Positions 49,700 to 58,900 of a stretch of DNA of 64,000 nt are shown one piece after another. Within the stretch, counting starts at the first letter, position 1; every line of letters begins with the position of its first letter. A program made the position numbers and the translations under genes. A model generated the notes under the pieces. It had not been told where the DNA came from, did not search any database, and saw only the letters and a list, made by a program, of their open reading frames with translations. The DNA is from Hymenobacter sp. BRD128 (GTDB lineage: Bacteria; Bacteroidota; Bacteroidia; Cytophagales; Hymenobacteraceae), in assembly GCF_013256625.1 (NCBI RefSeq), contig NZ_CP053908.1:3038001-3102000 (forward strand), written 5' to 3'.

Positions 49700-50971
49700 C
49701 TAAAAATCGTGGCCGAGCGTGAAGTAAGGTTTAGGCTTGGTAGTCACGTAGTTTTCGCGGGCCCAGGCCAGGTCAAACTTGGTGTAAAAGCCCAGCACCG
49801 TGGAGCGGATGCCCACGCCGTAGCCCATCAGCAGGGGGCTGGTGTAGCTGGTAACAGTGCCCGAGAAGGGATTGCCGTTGCCGCCAAATTTCACCGTGGA
49901 GTTGGAGTTGTCTTCGCCAAACGGGTTGGTGCCCCGGTAGGCCGTACCGGCATCGAAAAAGCCCGCGAGCTGCAAGTTGCGAAAGAAGCCCGAATAGATG
50001 GGCTTATTCGAGAAATACTGCACAATCGGGAATCGCAACTCACTATTCAGCAGCACGTAGCGCGTACCCGTTTGCCGGCTCAAGTCGTAGCCGCGCAGGT
50101 TGGTCACGAATTGCTGATAAAAGATGCTGGTGGGGTCGGGCACAGTCTGGCCAGCTGGTGTGAGCAGGCGCTGGTCGTAGTACTGCTGGTTGGCCCAGTT
50201 GTCCATACCGCCCAGGCGGAACACCTGCTGCGGGCTGTCGCCAGCCTCGGCGGCCCCGAAAAACTGTCCGTAGCTGACGCGGTTGGCCCAGACCAGCGAG
50301 CGGTGAATTTTCTGGTAGTGGCGCAGGTCGATGTAAAACTTCCCGAAGTTGTTGCCCTTGGTAGCTACGTCGTTCATTTGCAGCACACCGGCTTTCAGGC
50401 GCGTGCCCAGCAGCATGTTGACGCCGGTAGCCCGCGAGTTGTCAAACACCAGCTCAGCATTGAAGCCCACGTAGTTGCGGGTTAGGTCGTAGTCGGTCGA
50501 GGCCACGCCCGTGAGTGAGCGGGCAATGTTGTCGTAGCGCGGGCCACCGCGCAAGCTCAGGCTGTGGGTGAGCGGGTAGGCGATGGTGGGCGCCAGCGAG
50601 TGGCGGCCGTAGCGAAACTGCTGGCCCAGCCCACCGGCATCGAAGAAGTAGGCCTGCTTCTGATACGCCACCGACCAGTCGAAGCGCCGCGTCACGTTGG
50701 TATATGACACGTTGATATTGCTCGTGCGCAGGTCGAGCTGGGCAAATACGCTAGCCTGAAATCGCTGATTCTCAAATGCATCCGACAAATTGGCCTGGAG
50801 CGAGAAGCCGAAGCCCAGCAGCGGGTCGATGGCCACGCCCGTCACCAGGTTGTCGGCCATGAAGCGCGTGTCGTAGCGGTAGGGGCCGGCCACGGTGGGC
50901 GTTACGGCGCGCGTGGCCGCCGAGGTGGCCGGCGTGGCGCGGGCGCTGCGGCGGGGTCGCACCGGCGTCAC
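49700..50971 (-). CDS. BamA-like outer-membrane barrel, C-terminal part of a TolB/BamA-like protein
   Basis: 423 residues from a GTG at 50971 as read, but its frame is coding-like further upstream (PRRSSTAPLNPNNYQFEEDED), without a start codon in a good position. The domain is an outer-membrane barrel: a plug-like MADNLVTGVAIDPLLGFGFSLQANLSD, many strands, and the terminal KPYFTLGHDF with C-terminal Phe. This makes a separate gene improbable: it looks like the barrel end of the upstream protein, cut by a -1 frameshift. The frames overlap at ATGA. If a true separate gene, it would lack a signal peptide, which makes export implausible. Confidence 0.82.
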   Translation of the reverse strand: MTPVRPRRSARATPATSAATRAVTPTVAGPYRYDTRFMADNLVTGVAIDPLLGFGFSLQANLSDAFENQRFQASVFAQLDLRTSNINVSYTNVTRRFDWSVAYQKQAYFFDAGGLGQQFRYGRHSLAPTIAYPLTHSLSLRGGPRYDNIARSLTGVASTDYDLTRNYVGFNAELVFDNSRATGVNMLLGTRLKAGVLQMNDVATKGNNFGKFYIDLRHYQKIHRSLVWANRVSYGQFFGAAEAGDSPQQVFRLGGMDNWANQQYYDQRLLTPAGQTVPDPTSIFYQQFVTNLRGYDLSRQTGTRYVLLNSELRFPIVQYFSNKPIYSGFFRNLQLAGFFDAGTAYRGTNPFGEDNSNSTVKFGGNGNPFSGTVTSYTSPLLMGYGVGIRSTVLGFYTKFDLAWARENYVTTKPKPYFTLGHDF

Positions 50972-53070
50972 ATCCTCATCTTCCTCAAACTGATAGTTGT
51001 TCGGGTTAAGCGGGGCCGTGCTGCTGCGGCGCGGGCCGTGGGGCTAGCCGGCGTAGGAACGGCCGGCGTGGCTGCTGCGGGCGAAGCACCTGCGGCGGCC
51101 GGCGCACCCTCGGCAGCCGAAGTAGTGGCGGTGGCCGTAGCCGGCGCGGCAGGAGCCGTGGCAGCGGGCCGCACCGGGGTAGGCGCGGGCTGCGAGCGGT
51201 TTTCCAGGATGCGCTGGCGCGAGGTTTTGCCCACGGTCAGGTCGGTCGGCAGCGGGAACTGCGGGTACAGGTACAGCAGGTCGCGGGCCTGCACCTGCGG
51301 AATGAAGGCCAGCGCGCCCGAAGGCTGGCTCAGGTCAAAATCCTGAATATTGTTGGCGAAGTTGCTCACCGGCTGGTGCTGGCCGGTTTTGCGCGAGTAG
51401 CGGAACAGGCCCCGTATACCATTTTCCTCGCCCAGGTACACCAGCTCGTCGTCGGAAAGCGGCCGGGGCCGGGTTTCGTTCGAGATGGTACTTACAAGCG
51501 ACTCGATGGGAATGGGCCGCCCGTCGAGGTGGCAGAGGAAGATGTCGTAATTATTCACCACGTTGGGGAACGTGGCGGGCCGGGCGCGGCCCGTCGAGTC
51601 GAGGTAGCGGTTCGAGCTGAAGGCGATTTCCTGGCCGTTGGGCAAAAACACCGCCTGCTGGTCGTCGAACAGGTCGTTGGTGAGGCGCTCGGGCTGGCGG
51701 CTGCCGGCCCGCAGCAGGTAAATATCGTTCTGCCCCTTCTGCACCGCCGTGAATACTAAGGCCTTGCCATCGGCCGAGTAGTTCATATCCAGCACCTGGT
51801 CGTAGGGCGCGAAAATGGTGGTAGGCGGGTGCAGGCGCAACGTGCGGCTGAGGCGGCCGGCCAGGTCGAGGCTCAGGGCCTCGTGCAGGCGCAGCACCAT
51901 GCGGCCGTGCAGCATTTCGGCCACGGCGAGCTGCGAGCTGCCGCGCCAGGCCAGCACCGGCAGGCGGTTTTCGATTTGCTGGTCGGGGGTGCGGTAGCCG
52001 CCGTGCAGAATGGTACGGCGGTGCGAGCCGTCGCGATTGGCCACCACCACGCGGTAGCGGCCCTGGTCGTTCACGGCGTAGGCCAGGTGCTGGCCGTCGG
52101 GGCTGAACACAGGCTGCGAAAACACGTCGAGGCCGCGCTTATTGCGGGTGCTGATGCGGTTGGCCTCGGTGGGTACCACCAGGCTAGCCAGCGAGCCGCC
52201 GGTATTGATGTCGCGGTAGTAGCTTACCCAATTGCGCAAAAAGACCTTGAACGGCACATTCAGCGACGACGAGATGCCCACCTCCACATCGCGGGTAATA
52301 CGCGTGAGATTCAGCACGTTCTGCACCGTACCGTAGCCGTAGCGCTCGGCAATGTAGTTCCAGATGCTGTGGCCGGCCAGGCGCGGGTTGCGCAGGAAGA
52401 ACGGCGCCGTGCGGTTGCCGGTGGGGTACTCGCGCACCATGTCGCGCATATAGGCGTCCATGTCTACGCTCCAGCCCTCAGCGGCGTAGGCCGAGGCGCC
52501 GTCCACAAACCAGCTGGGCAGCTGCAGCAAGTAGTTGCTTTGCAGCACTTCGCGCAGCGAGCCGCCGTACATCATGTCATTGAGCAGCACCTGGGTTATC
52601 TGGTAGCTCAGGTCGCGCTTAAAGTCGGTTTGGCGGCCGGTGAAGGCTACTTCGACCTTGGTTTGGCGGGCTAGCTGGGCCTCGCCGCCGCTCACGGCAT
52701 TGGCCACGGGCAAGTTGATGTTGCTCTGCCGCAGGTCGCCCACCGAGTTGTAGAGCATGAGCGTGGTCTTGCTGTAGGGGAAGTATCCCACCAGCGCCGT
52801 AATGCGCTGCAATTCCTGCTCGGCGTACTGGGCCGTGCGGCGCGCGCTGGCCTCACCCCCGGCGTAGAAGTAGACGTTGAAATTCTGGGTTGAAAACTGC
52901 TCCCACTGGAATTTTTTGTACTGAATGCGCACCCGGCCAAACGGCTCCTGCGCGGTTTGGGCGCGGGCCGGCGCGGCCGCCAACACCCCGAGTAGCCCCA
53001 CTGCCAGCGCTAAATTTTTATCCCGAAGAGAGCCAGCCGGTCGCCGGCCAAAGAGTTGGAAGAAATTCAC
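50968..53070 (-). CDS. TolB-like WD40/PD40 repeat protein with peptidase-like N-terminal domain (frameshifted from barrel)
   Basis: 700 residues taking GTG 53070 as start, with signal peptide (NLALAVGLLGVLAAAPARAQ). Residues ~50-300 resemble a gluzincin-type peptidase domain without an intact HExxH (WFVDGASAYAAEGWSVDMDAYMRD). Residues ~320-620 form a beta-propeller with TolB-type PD40 repeats (VFSPDGQHLAYAVNDQG; NYSADGKALVFTAVQKGQ; VFLPNGQEIAFSSNRY). An Ala/Pro/Thr-rich linker ends the frame. Adding one C to the four-C run (GGGG on plus at 51040-51043) joins it to the barrel frame, giving a single protein of about 1140 residues. Such N-peptidase/TolB/barrel proteins occur in Bacteroidota; function unknown. 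Confidence 0.82.
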   Translation of the reverse strand: MNFFQLFGRRPAGSLRDKNLALAVGLLGVLAAAPARAQTAQEPFGRVRIQYKKFQWEQFSTQNFNVYFYAGGEASARRTAQYAEQELQRITALVGYFPYSKTTLMLYNSVGDLRQSNINLPVANAVSGGEAQLARQTKVEVAFTGRQTDFKRDLSYQITQVLLNDMMYGGSLREVLQSNYLLQLPSWFVDGASAYAAEGWSVDMDAYMRDMVREYPTGNRTAPFFLRNPRLAGHSIWNYIAERYGYGTVQNVLNLTRITRDVEVGISSSLNVPFKVFLRNWVSYYRDINTGGSLASLVVPTEANRISTRNKRGLDVFSQPVFSPDGQHLAYAVNDQGRYRVVVANRDGSHRRTILHGGYRTPDQQIENRLPVLAWRGSSQLAVAEMLHGRMVLRLHEALSLDLAGRLSRTLRLHPPTTIFAPYDQVLDMNYSADGKALVFTAVQKGQNDIYLLRAGSRQPERLTNDLFDDQQAVFLPNGQEIAFSSNRYLDSTGRARPATFPNVVNNYDIFLCHLDGRPIPIESLVSTISNETRPRPLSDDELVYLGEENGIRGLFRYSRKTGQHQPVSNFANNIQDFDLSQPSGALAFIPQVQARDLLYLYPQFPLPTDLTVGKTSRQRILENRSQPAPTPVRPAATAPAAPATATATTSAAEGAPAAAGASPAAATPAVPTPASPTARAAAARPRLTRTTISLRKMRM

Positions 53071-53194
53071 AGCAAATAGCGTCAGATTATGGCAGAAAGG
53101 GCGGGAGCAAAACCGAGTAAACCCCGCAAAAAGGGTTATTCGGCGGGTTTCTATTCTTAACGCAGCCAGGGGCCGGTCTGGTGTCCGGGCTGGC

Positions 53195-54283
53195 CTAGCG
53201 CGCCGCAAAAAGCGGGTAGTAGCGGGCTAAGGTAACATCGGGCCACAGCTCGCCGCTACCGTCCAGGTAGTCGGCCAGCAGGCTAGCCAGGCGCGGGGCC
53301 AGGCTCACGCCCTTCGAGCCAAAGCCCCCGAAGAGGCTGAGCCAGGGCAGCGCCGGGTGGCGGCCCAGCAGCGGGCGGCGGTCGCGCACGGCGGGCCGCA
53401 CACCGCGCCGCTCGCCCAGCACCTCGAAAGGCAAAGGCGTAAGGCTAGCCAGCCGCCCGGCCAGCTCGCGCCGGTCGTCGTCGGTAGGCGCTTCGGCAAA
53501 GGGCGGCCAGCGGTAGGTGGCGCCTACCCTGAATTGCCCTTCGGCCACGGCCGGCACCACGTAGGCTCCCCGATTGAGAACCTGCGCCGCGCTGAGGCCG
53601 GGCACCGCTACGTCGAGCACCGCGCCCTGGTTGGGGGTGAGCGGCAACCAGCCGAAGTACGGGCTAGCCAGCGCCGCCGCGCCCGCGCAGCACACCACCT
53701 GGCGCGCTCGCAACCGGCCCGGCGCGTAGGTGGCGCCCGTGCCGTCGGCAACGAGCAGCTGCCAGTTAAAAGTTTCTTCGCGCAGCCAGCCTTCGGCGCG
53801 GGCGCGGCTAGCCAGGGCCGCCAGCAGCGCTTCTACCCGCAGGTGGCCGCCGCCGCGCAGCCACGCGCCGCCGTGCGGGGCCAGCAGGCCGGGCCGCGCG
53901 ATGGGCGCGGTTTCAATTTTCTCTACGAAGCCCTGCCAGGGGTCGCCCTCGGCGGCGCGGGCTAGCAGCTGGGCCTGCTCCTGCGCCGAGCCGAAGACCT
54001 TGAGAATGGGGCTAGCCAGAAAAAATTCTTCGCCCAATTCTTCGTTAAGCTGTTGGTAATAAGCCACGGCCGTGGGCAGGGTTTCGTGGGCGCGCCAGGT
54101 GAGGGCAAAGCGTTTGCCGGCCACGGGGTTCATCAGGCCAGCGGCCACGCGCGAGGCTGCGTCGGGCCGCGGCTCGTCGTAGACGAGCACGCGCTGGCCC
54201 CGGCCGCGCAGCTCGCGGGCCAGCACCGCCCCGGCAATGCCGTGGCCAATGAGCAGGTAATCGTAGTCGGTAAAATCAGTCAT
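53195..54283 (-). CDS. FAD-dependent oxidoreductase (D-amino-acid-oxidase/ThiO fold)
   Basis: 362 residues from ATG 54283. The FAD dinucleotide motif is YDYLLIGHGIAGAVLARELRGRG, then RVLVYDEPRPDAASRVAAGLMNPVAGKRF, the pattern of glycine and D-amino-acid oxidases. The C-terminal FAD motif is GLFGGFGSKGVSLAP-like (LSLFGGFGSKGVSLAPRLASLL). Substrate unknown. Transcribed divergently from the MBL hydrolase gene, with ~80 bases between starts. Confidence 0.88.
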   Translation of the reverse strand: MTDFTDYDYLLIGHGIAGAVLARELRGRGQRVLVYDEPRPDAASRVAAGLMNPVAGKRFALTWRAHETLPTAVAYYQQLNEELGEEFFLASPILKVFGSAQEQAQLLARAAEGDPWQGFVEKIETAPIARPGLLAPHGGAWLRGGGHLRVEALLAALASRARAEGWLREETFNWQLLVADGTGATYAPGRLRARQVVCCAGAAALASPYFGWLPLTPNQGAVLDVAVPGLSAAQVLNRGAYVVPAVAEGQFRVGATYRWPPFAEAPTDDDRRELAGRLASLTPLPFEVLGERRGVRPAVRDRRPLLGRHPALPWLSLFGGFGSKGVSLAPRLASLLADYLDGSGELWPDVTLARYYPLFAAR

Positions 54284-54352
54284 TCGCAGCAGCAAAGTAC
54301 GCCGCTAGCCCTGGCCGGCGGGTGAGGCCCGGCCCCGATGGGCCGGGGCTAA

Positions 54353-54360
54353 TACCTTTG
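54353..54360 (+). promoter_or_regulatory. Bacteroidota -7 promoter box 5 bases before the MBL gene start (leaderless)
   Basis: TACCTTTG followed by CCGCC and the ATG at 54366. The transcription start should fall on or next to the ATG, so the mRNA would have no leader. The same arrangement occurs at ccmB (49608). Confidence 0.72.
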
Positions 54361-54365
54361 CCGCC

Positions 54366-55010
54366 ATGCTCCGGATTGTTCCTTTTACTTTCAACGCGTT
54401 CAGCGAAAACACCTATCTGCTCATTGACGAGGCTACCCGCGCCACGGCCATCGTGGACCCGGGCGCCTACTCGCCGGCCGAGCAGCACACGCTGCGCGCC
54501 TACATCGAGCAGGAAAAGCTGGACGTGCAGTTTTTGCTCAACACCCACGCCCACATCGACCACGTGCTCGGCAATGCCTTCGTGCTGAAGCAGTACCCCG
54601 GCATTCCCTTTTTGCTGCACACCGCCGACCTGCCCACGCTGCGCGCCGTGGCTACCTATGCCGGACCCTACGGCTTTTCGGCCTACGAGCCGGCCGAGCC
54701 CACCGGCGAGCTGGCCGCCGGCCAGGTAGTCGAGCTGGGCGAGAGCGAGTTGCAGGTGCGCTTCGCGCCCGGCCACGCGCCGGGCCACGTGGTGCTCTAC
54801 GATGCGGCGGGCGGCCAGCTAGTGGGCGGCGATGTGCTCTTCAAAGGCAGCATCGGCCGCACTGACCTGCCGGGGGGCGACTACAACACGCTCATTCAAA
54901 GCATTACCAGCGAGCTGCTAACCTTGCCCGATGAAACGGTGGTGTACCCCGGCCACGGCCCGAGCACGACTATTGGGGCCGAGCGGCGCGGCAACCCGTT
55001 TTTGACATAA
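54366..55010 (+). CDS. MBL-fold metallo-hydrolase (glyoxalase II-like)
   Basis: 214 residues. The metal motif is NTHAHIDHVLGN (HxHxDH), with later ligands in FAPGHAPGHVVLYD (His), GGDVLFKGSIGRTDLPGGD (Asp) and VYPGHGPST (His). This is a full hydrolase site, likely hydrolysing thioesters such as glutathione-linked or other small substrates. No signal peptide. It starts 6 bases from a promoter box and appears to be translated from a leaderless mRNA. Confidence 0.92.
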   Translation: MLRIVPFTFNAFSENTYLLIDEATRATAIVDPGAYSPAEQHTLRAYIEQEKLDVQFLLNTHAHIDHVLGNAFVLKQYPGIPFLLHTADLPTLRAVATYAGPYGFSAYEPAEPTGELAAGQVVELGESELQVRFAPGHAPGHVVLYDAAGGQLVGGDVLFKGSIGRTDLPGGDYNTLIQSITSELLTLPDETVVYPGHGPSTTIGAERRGNPFLT

Positions 55011-55028
55011 GCTCCAGCTCTACCTCCG

Positions 55029-55135
55029 GTCATGCTGACGAAGGAAGCATCTTATCACGGCTTCGCTCGTCGGCAATCAGTAATCCTAGTCTTGCGAATG
55101 TGATAAGATGCTTCGCAAGCTCATCTTGACATGAC
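55029..55135. repeat. Dispersed palindromic repeat, family A copy 3 (diverged)
   Basis: Left arm GTCATGCTGACGAAG with GAAGCATCTTATCAC and right arm TGATAAGATGCTTCGCAAGC with GACATGAC, imperfectly complementary. It lies between the MBL gene and pssA and ends just before the pssA start. Confidence 0.75.
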
Positions 55136-55141
55136 TCGCTC

Positions 55142-55900
55142 TTGAAAAGACATATCCCCAACGCCGTTACCTGCCTCAACCTGCTGTGCGGGTGCCTTGC
55201 GCTCACGTTCATCTTCCGGGGCGAGCTGGTGATGGGCGCCTACCTGGTGGGCGTGGCCGCCGTGGCCGACTTTTTCGACGGGCTGCTGGCGCGGGCGTTG
55301 CGCGTGTCTTCACCCATCGGCAAAGACCTTGACTCGCTGGCTGATATGGTGTCGTTTGGGGTGGTGCCAGGAGCGATAATGTTTAAATTACTTAGCCAAG
55401 CCGTCGCACCTAGGCCTGAAGAATCGGATTTTGTACTGCCTAGCCTGTGGGTTCTCGCGCCTTGTTTGGGCTTCATCATCACTATCTTCTCCGCACTACG
55501 CTTAGCCAAGTTTAATAACGATACCCGGCAGACTACTTCCTTTATTGGCCTGCCTACACCGGCCTGCACGCTGGTCGTAGCATCATTGCCGCTTATTTTG
55601 GCTAACGACCAATTTGGATTAGAAAATATAATGCTGAGGCCCTGGTTATTGCTAGGTCTCACAATCCTTCTTTCCAGCTTATTAGTGGCCGAATTGCCCC
55701 TTTTCGCCCTCAAATTCAAGAACCTGAAGTGGCTAGGCAACCGGCGGCGGTTCATTTTTGTGGCCCTAGCGCTGGTGCTGGTACTCACGCTGCGGGCGGC
55801 GGGAATTCCGCTGGCGGTGCTGCTGTATGTGCTGCTGTCGGTGCCGGGCCGGGTGCGCAGCCGTGAGGGCCTGGAGCCCAGCCCCCCGGCGCCGCAATAA
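55142..55900 (+). CDS. pssA: CDP-diacylglycerol-serine O-phosphatidyltransferase
   Basis: 252 residues from a TTG at 55142; no ATG or GTG in frame is nearer, and KRHIPNAVTCLNLLCGC is the normal N-terminus. The CDP-alcohol phosphotransferase motif is DGLLARALRVSSPIGKDLDSLAD (DG-x2-AR-x8-G-x3-D-x3-D). Makes phosphatidylserine for phosphatidylethanolamine. Membrane helices throughout. The middle of the gene (about 55380-55700) looks less GC-rich than its ends and neighbours. Confidence 0.93.
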   Translation: MKRHIPNAVTCLNLLCGCLALTFIFRGELVMGAYLVGVAAVADFFDGLLARALRVSSPIGKDLDSLADMVSFGVVPGAIMFKLLSQAVAPRPEESDFVLPSLWVLAPCLGFIITIFSALRLAKFNNDTRQTTSFIGLPTPACTLVVASLPLILANDQFGLENIMLRPWLLLGLTILLSSLLVAELPLFALKFKNLKWLGNRRRFIFVALALVLVLTLRAAGIPLAVLLYVLLSVPGRVRSREGLEPSPPAPQ

Positions 55901-55949
55901 GCGGGGCCGCCGCGCACGCTACCGGTGCAATAATGCGCGGGCGGCAGCG

Positions 55950-55957
55950 TATTTTTG
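55950..55957 (+). promoter_or_regulatory. Bacteroidota -7 promoter box upstream of porU
   Basis: TATTTTTG, an exact TAnnTTTG match, 33 bases before the porU ATG at 55991. Confidence 0.6.
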
Positions 55958-55990
55958 AGTAGTGCCCACGGGCCTAAGCTGGTTGTATTT

Positions 55991-58900
55991 ATGCGAAACC
56001 TTTTCTCGATGCTGCTGCTGGGGGTGCTGGCTAGCTTCGTGCTGCCCGCCCGCGCCCAGGGCAGCAGCGCGCAAACGGTGCCCGTAACCCTCAGTTGGAC
56101 TACCTACGCCAGCCTGCGCAACCCCGCCGCCGACCCCGATGCGGAGCCGCGCCGGGTGCCCAGCTTCCAAGGCGCCTACCACGGCCCCAACCAGGTAATC
56201 GGCACCTACACCCTGCGCCTGCCCGGCACCGTAGCCAGCGGCGAGCTGCGCGATGCCGTGTACGAAGCCTTCCCGGCGGCCGACGTTAAGCTTCTGGGGA
56301 ATATTGTCTTGCCGGCCGCGCCGGCCGTGCAGGTGCGCACCGGCCTCGAAGCGCGGCGGCCCTATTCCTACGTACTCGTGCAGCCGGTGCGCCGCAACCC
56401 GCAGACCGGCCAGGCCGAGCGCCTGCTATCGTTCACCTACGCCTACCAAACGGCGGCCAGTCCGGCCGCCACCGCCCGCACCGCCGCCCGCGGCCACCTC
56501 GATACGTCGGTGCTGAGCAGCGGCGACTGGTATAAAATCGGCGTGCCGCGCAGCGGCGTGTATAAGCTCGACCAGACGGCCCTCAAAAATCTAGGCTTAC
56601 CGGTGGCTAGCCTCGACCCACGCCGCATTCAGCTCTACGGCAACGCGATGGGGCTGCTGCCCCAGGCCAACTCGGCCCCGCGCCCCGACGACCTGGCGGA
56701 GAATACTATCCTTTTCGTGGGCAATAACGACGGAGTTTTCGACGCCAACGAGTACTTCTTGTTTTATGCCAAAGGGCCGCACACCTGGCGGGCCAGCCAG
56801 CCGGCGCGGGCGGCGGCCCTGGCGCAGCCGGGCCTGTATGGGCTGCTGGGCGAAGGCGGGCGCTTTAAGCACCTCAACAATTTTTTTTCTGATACAGCCT
56901 ATTATTTCGTGCGGGTAGGCCCTGCCAACGGGCGGCGCATTGCCACGGCGGCGGCCCCTAGCCGGGCGGCCACGGGCGCGGCCATTACCACGTTTCTGGA
57001 CCGTCGCTTCTACGAGCACGACCTCGTGAACGTGCTGCGCTCGGGCCGGCGCTGGCTGGGCGAGTCGTTTACAAACAGTACTAACCCCTCGCGCGACTTC
57101 ACTTTCAGTGCCGATGGCTACCCGGCGCTAACCGACCTGGTAGCCGGCGACACCCTGCGCCTGACCGTGGCCGTGGCCAGCACGGCCCTGCAAAACAGTA
57201 CTTTTACGGCATCGCTGAGCGGCGTGCAGCTGGGTACGCAGTCGCTGCCAGGCCTGCCCACGGGCTCGTTTAATTCGGTGGCGGTCAATGATTTTCGCAC
57301 TTTTACTACCCTTACCCCGACTGGCCTCACCGACCCGAAGGTGACGCTAGCCTTCTCTTCTTTCGACCCCACCGGCACTGGCTATCTCGACTACCTGGAG
57401 CTGGTGGTGAAGCGCCAGCTGCGACTCAGCGGCTCGTACCTCGAATTTAATTCTCTAAACTACCAGCGCGGGGCGGGCACGGTGGGCACCTTCACCCTAG
57501 CCAACGCCAGTGGCGCGCAAGTATGGGACGTGACTAACCCACGCCGCCCGCTAGGCCAAGCCCTCGATGCCAGCGGCAACTTCTTGGCTTACACCGACTC
57601 GCTACGCGAGTTTGTGGCCGTGCAGCCTACCGGCACCTTCGACGCACCCCGGCTTTTTGGCAAAATCGCCAACCAGAACCTGCACGCTTTTAACAAAGAC
57701 GGCAAGCTCGATTTGGTGATTGTGACCTACCCGCCCTTCCGGGCCCAGGCCGAGCGGCTGGCCCAGCACCGCCGCGACTACAACGGCCTGCAAGTGGCCG
57801 TGGCCACGACCCAGGAGGTGTACAACGAATTCAGCTCGGGCGGGCAGGATGGCACGGCCATCCGCGACCTGATGAAGCAGGTGTACGACCGCAACCCCGA
57901 CCCCACCAGCCGCCGCAACTACCTGCTGCTCTTCGGCGATGCCTCGTATGACTACAAGGCGTCGCCCTACAACGATGCCGCCCAGGAACCCGCGTGGTGG
58001 GCTAGCCGCCGACCCTTCACGACCAGCAACAATCCCGACGCGGCCAACCAGAACTTCGTGCCTACTTACGAGTCGCGCGAGTCGTTTTTGCCGGTGCAGC
58101 AGTATACCGGGCGCAACAATATCGAAGGCGAAAGCAGCTATTCCTCAGAGGATTACTATGGCCTGCTCGACGACAGCGAGGGCGAATGGCTCGAAACTTA
58201 CAACGCCACGTTTGAGGCTACCGACATCGGCATTGGGCGCCTGCCGGTGCGCACCATCGTGGGGCAGCGCACCGACGACAGCCAGGCCCGGCAGGTGGTT
58301 GATAAACTGATTGCCTACGACGCGCCGGCTAGCTTCGGCAAGTGGCGCAACTACGTCACGCTCACCGCCGACGACACCGACGTGGAGAAAACCAACGAGT
58401 TTGCCGTAGAATCGGAAACGATTTTCGCCCCCACTATCAAGCAGGCCGAGCCGGCCTACAACCTGCGTAAAGACTACCTCGACTTGTTTCCGCAGGTGAG
58501 CCTGGCGGCCGGGCAGCGCTCGCCGGCCGCCACGGCTGCCATCGACGAGTCCATCGAGCAGGGCTCGCTCATGGTGGGCTACACCGGCCACGGCAGTCCA
58601 AATTATCTGGCTGATGAGCAGCTTATTACCCGGGCCTCGCTGCTGGCGCTCCACAACCAGAACCGGCTCACATTCTTCGTGACCGGCACCTGCGACCTGA
58701 GCACGTATGATAACCCCGACCTAACCTCGGCCGGCGAGCTGGTGCTGACCGACAATGCCACTGGTGGCGCGGTGGGCCTGTTTACGACCACGCGCGTAGT
58801 GTACTCTACCTTCAACACTCAGGTAGTAAACAACTTCTACACCCAAGTGCTGGCCCGCAACGCGGCCGGCGCGCTGCCCTACCTAGGCTTTGCGGCCAGC

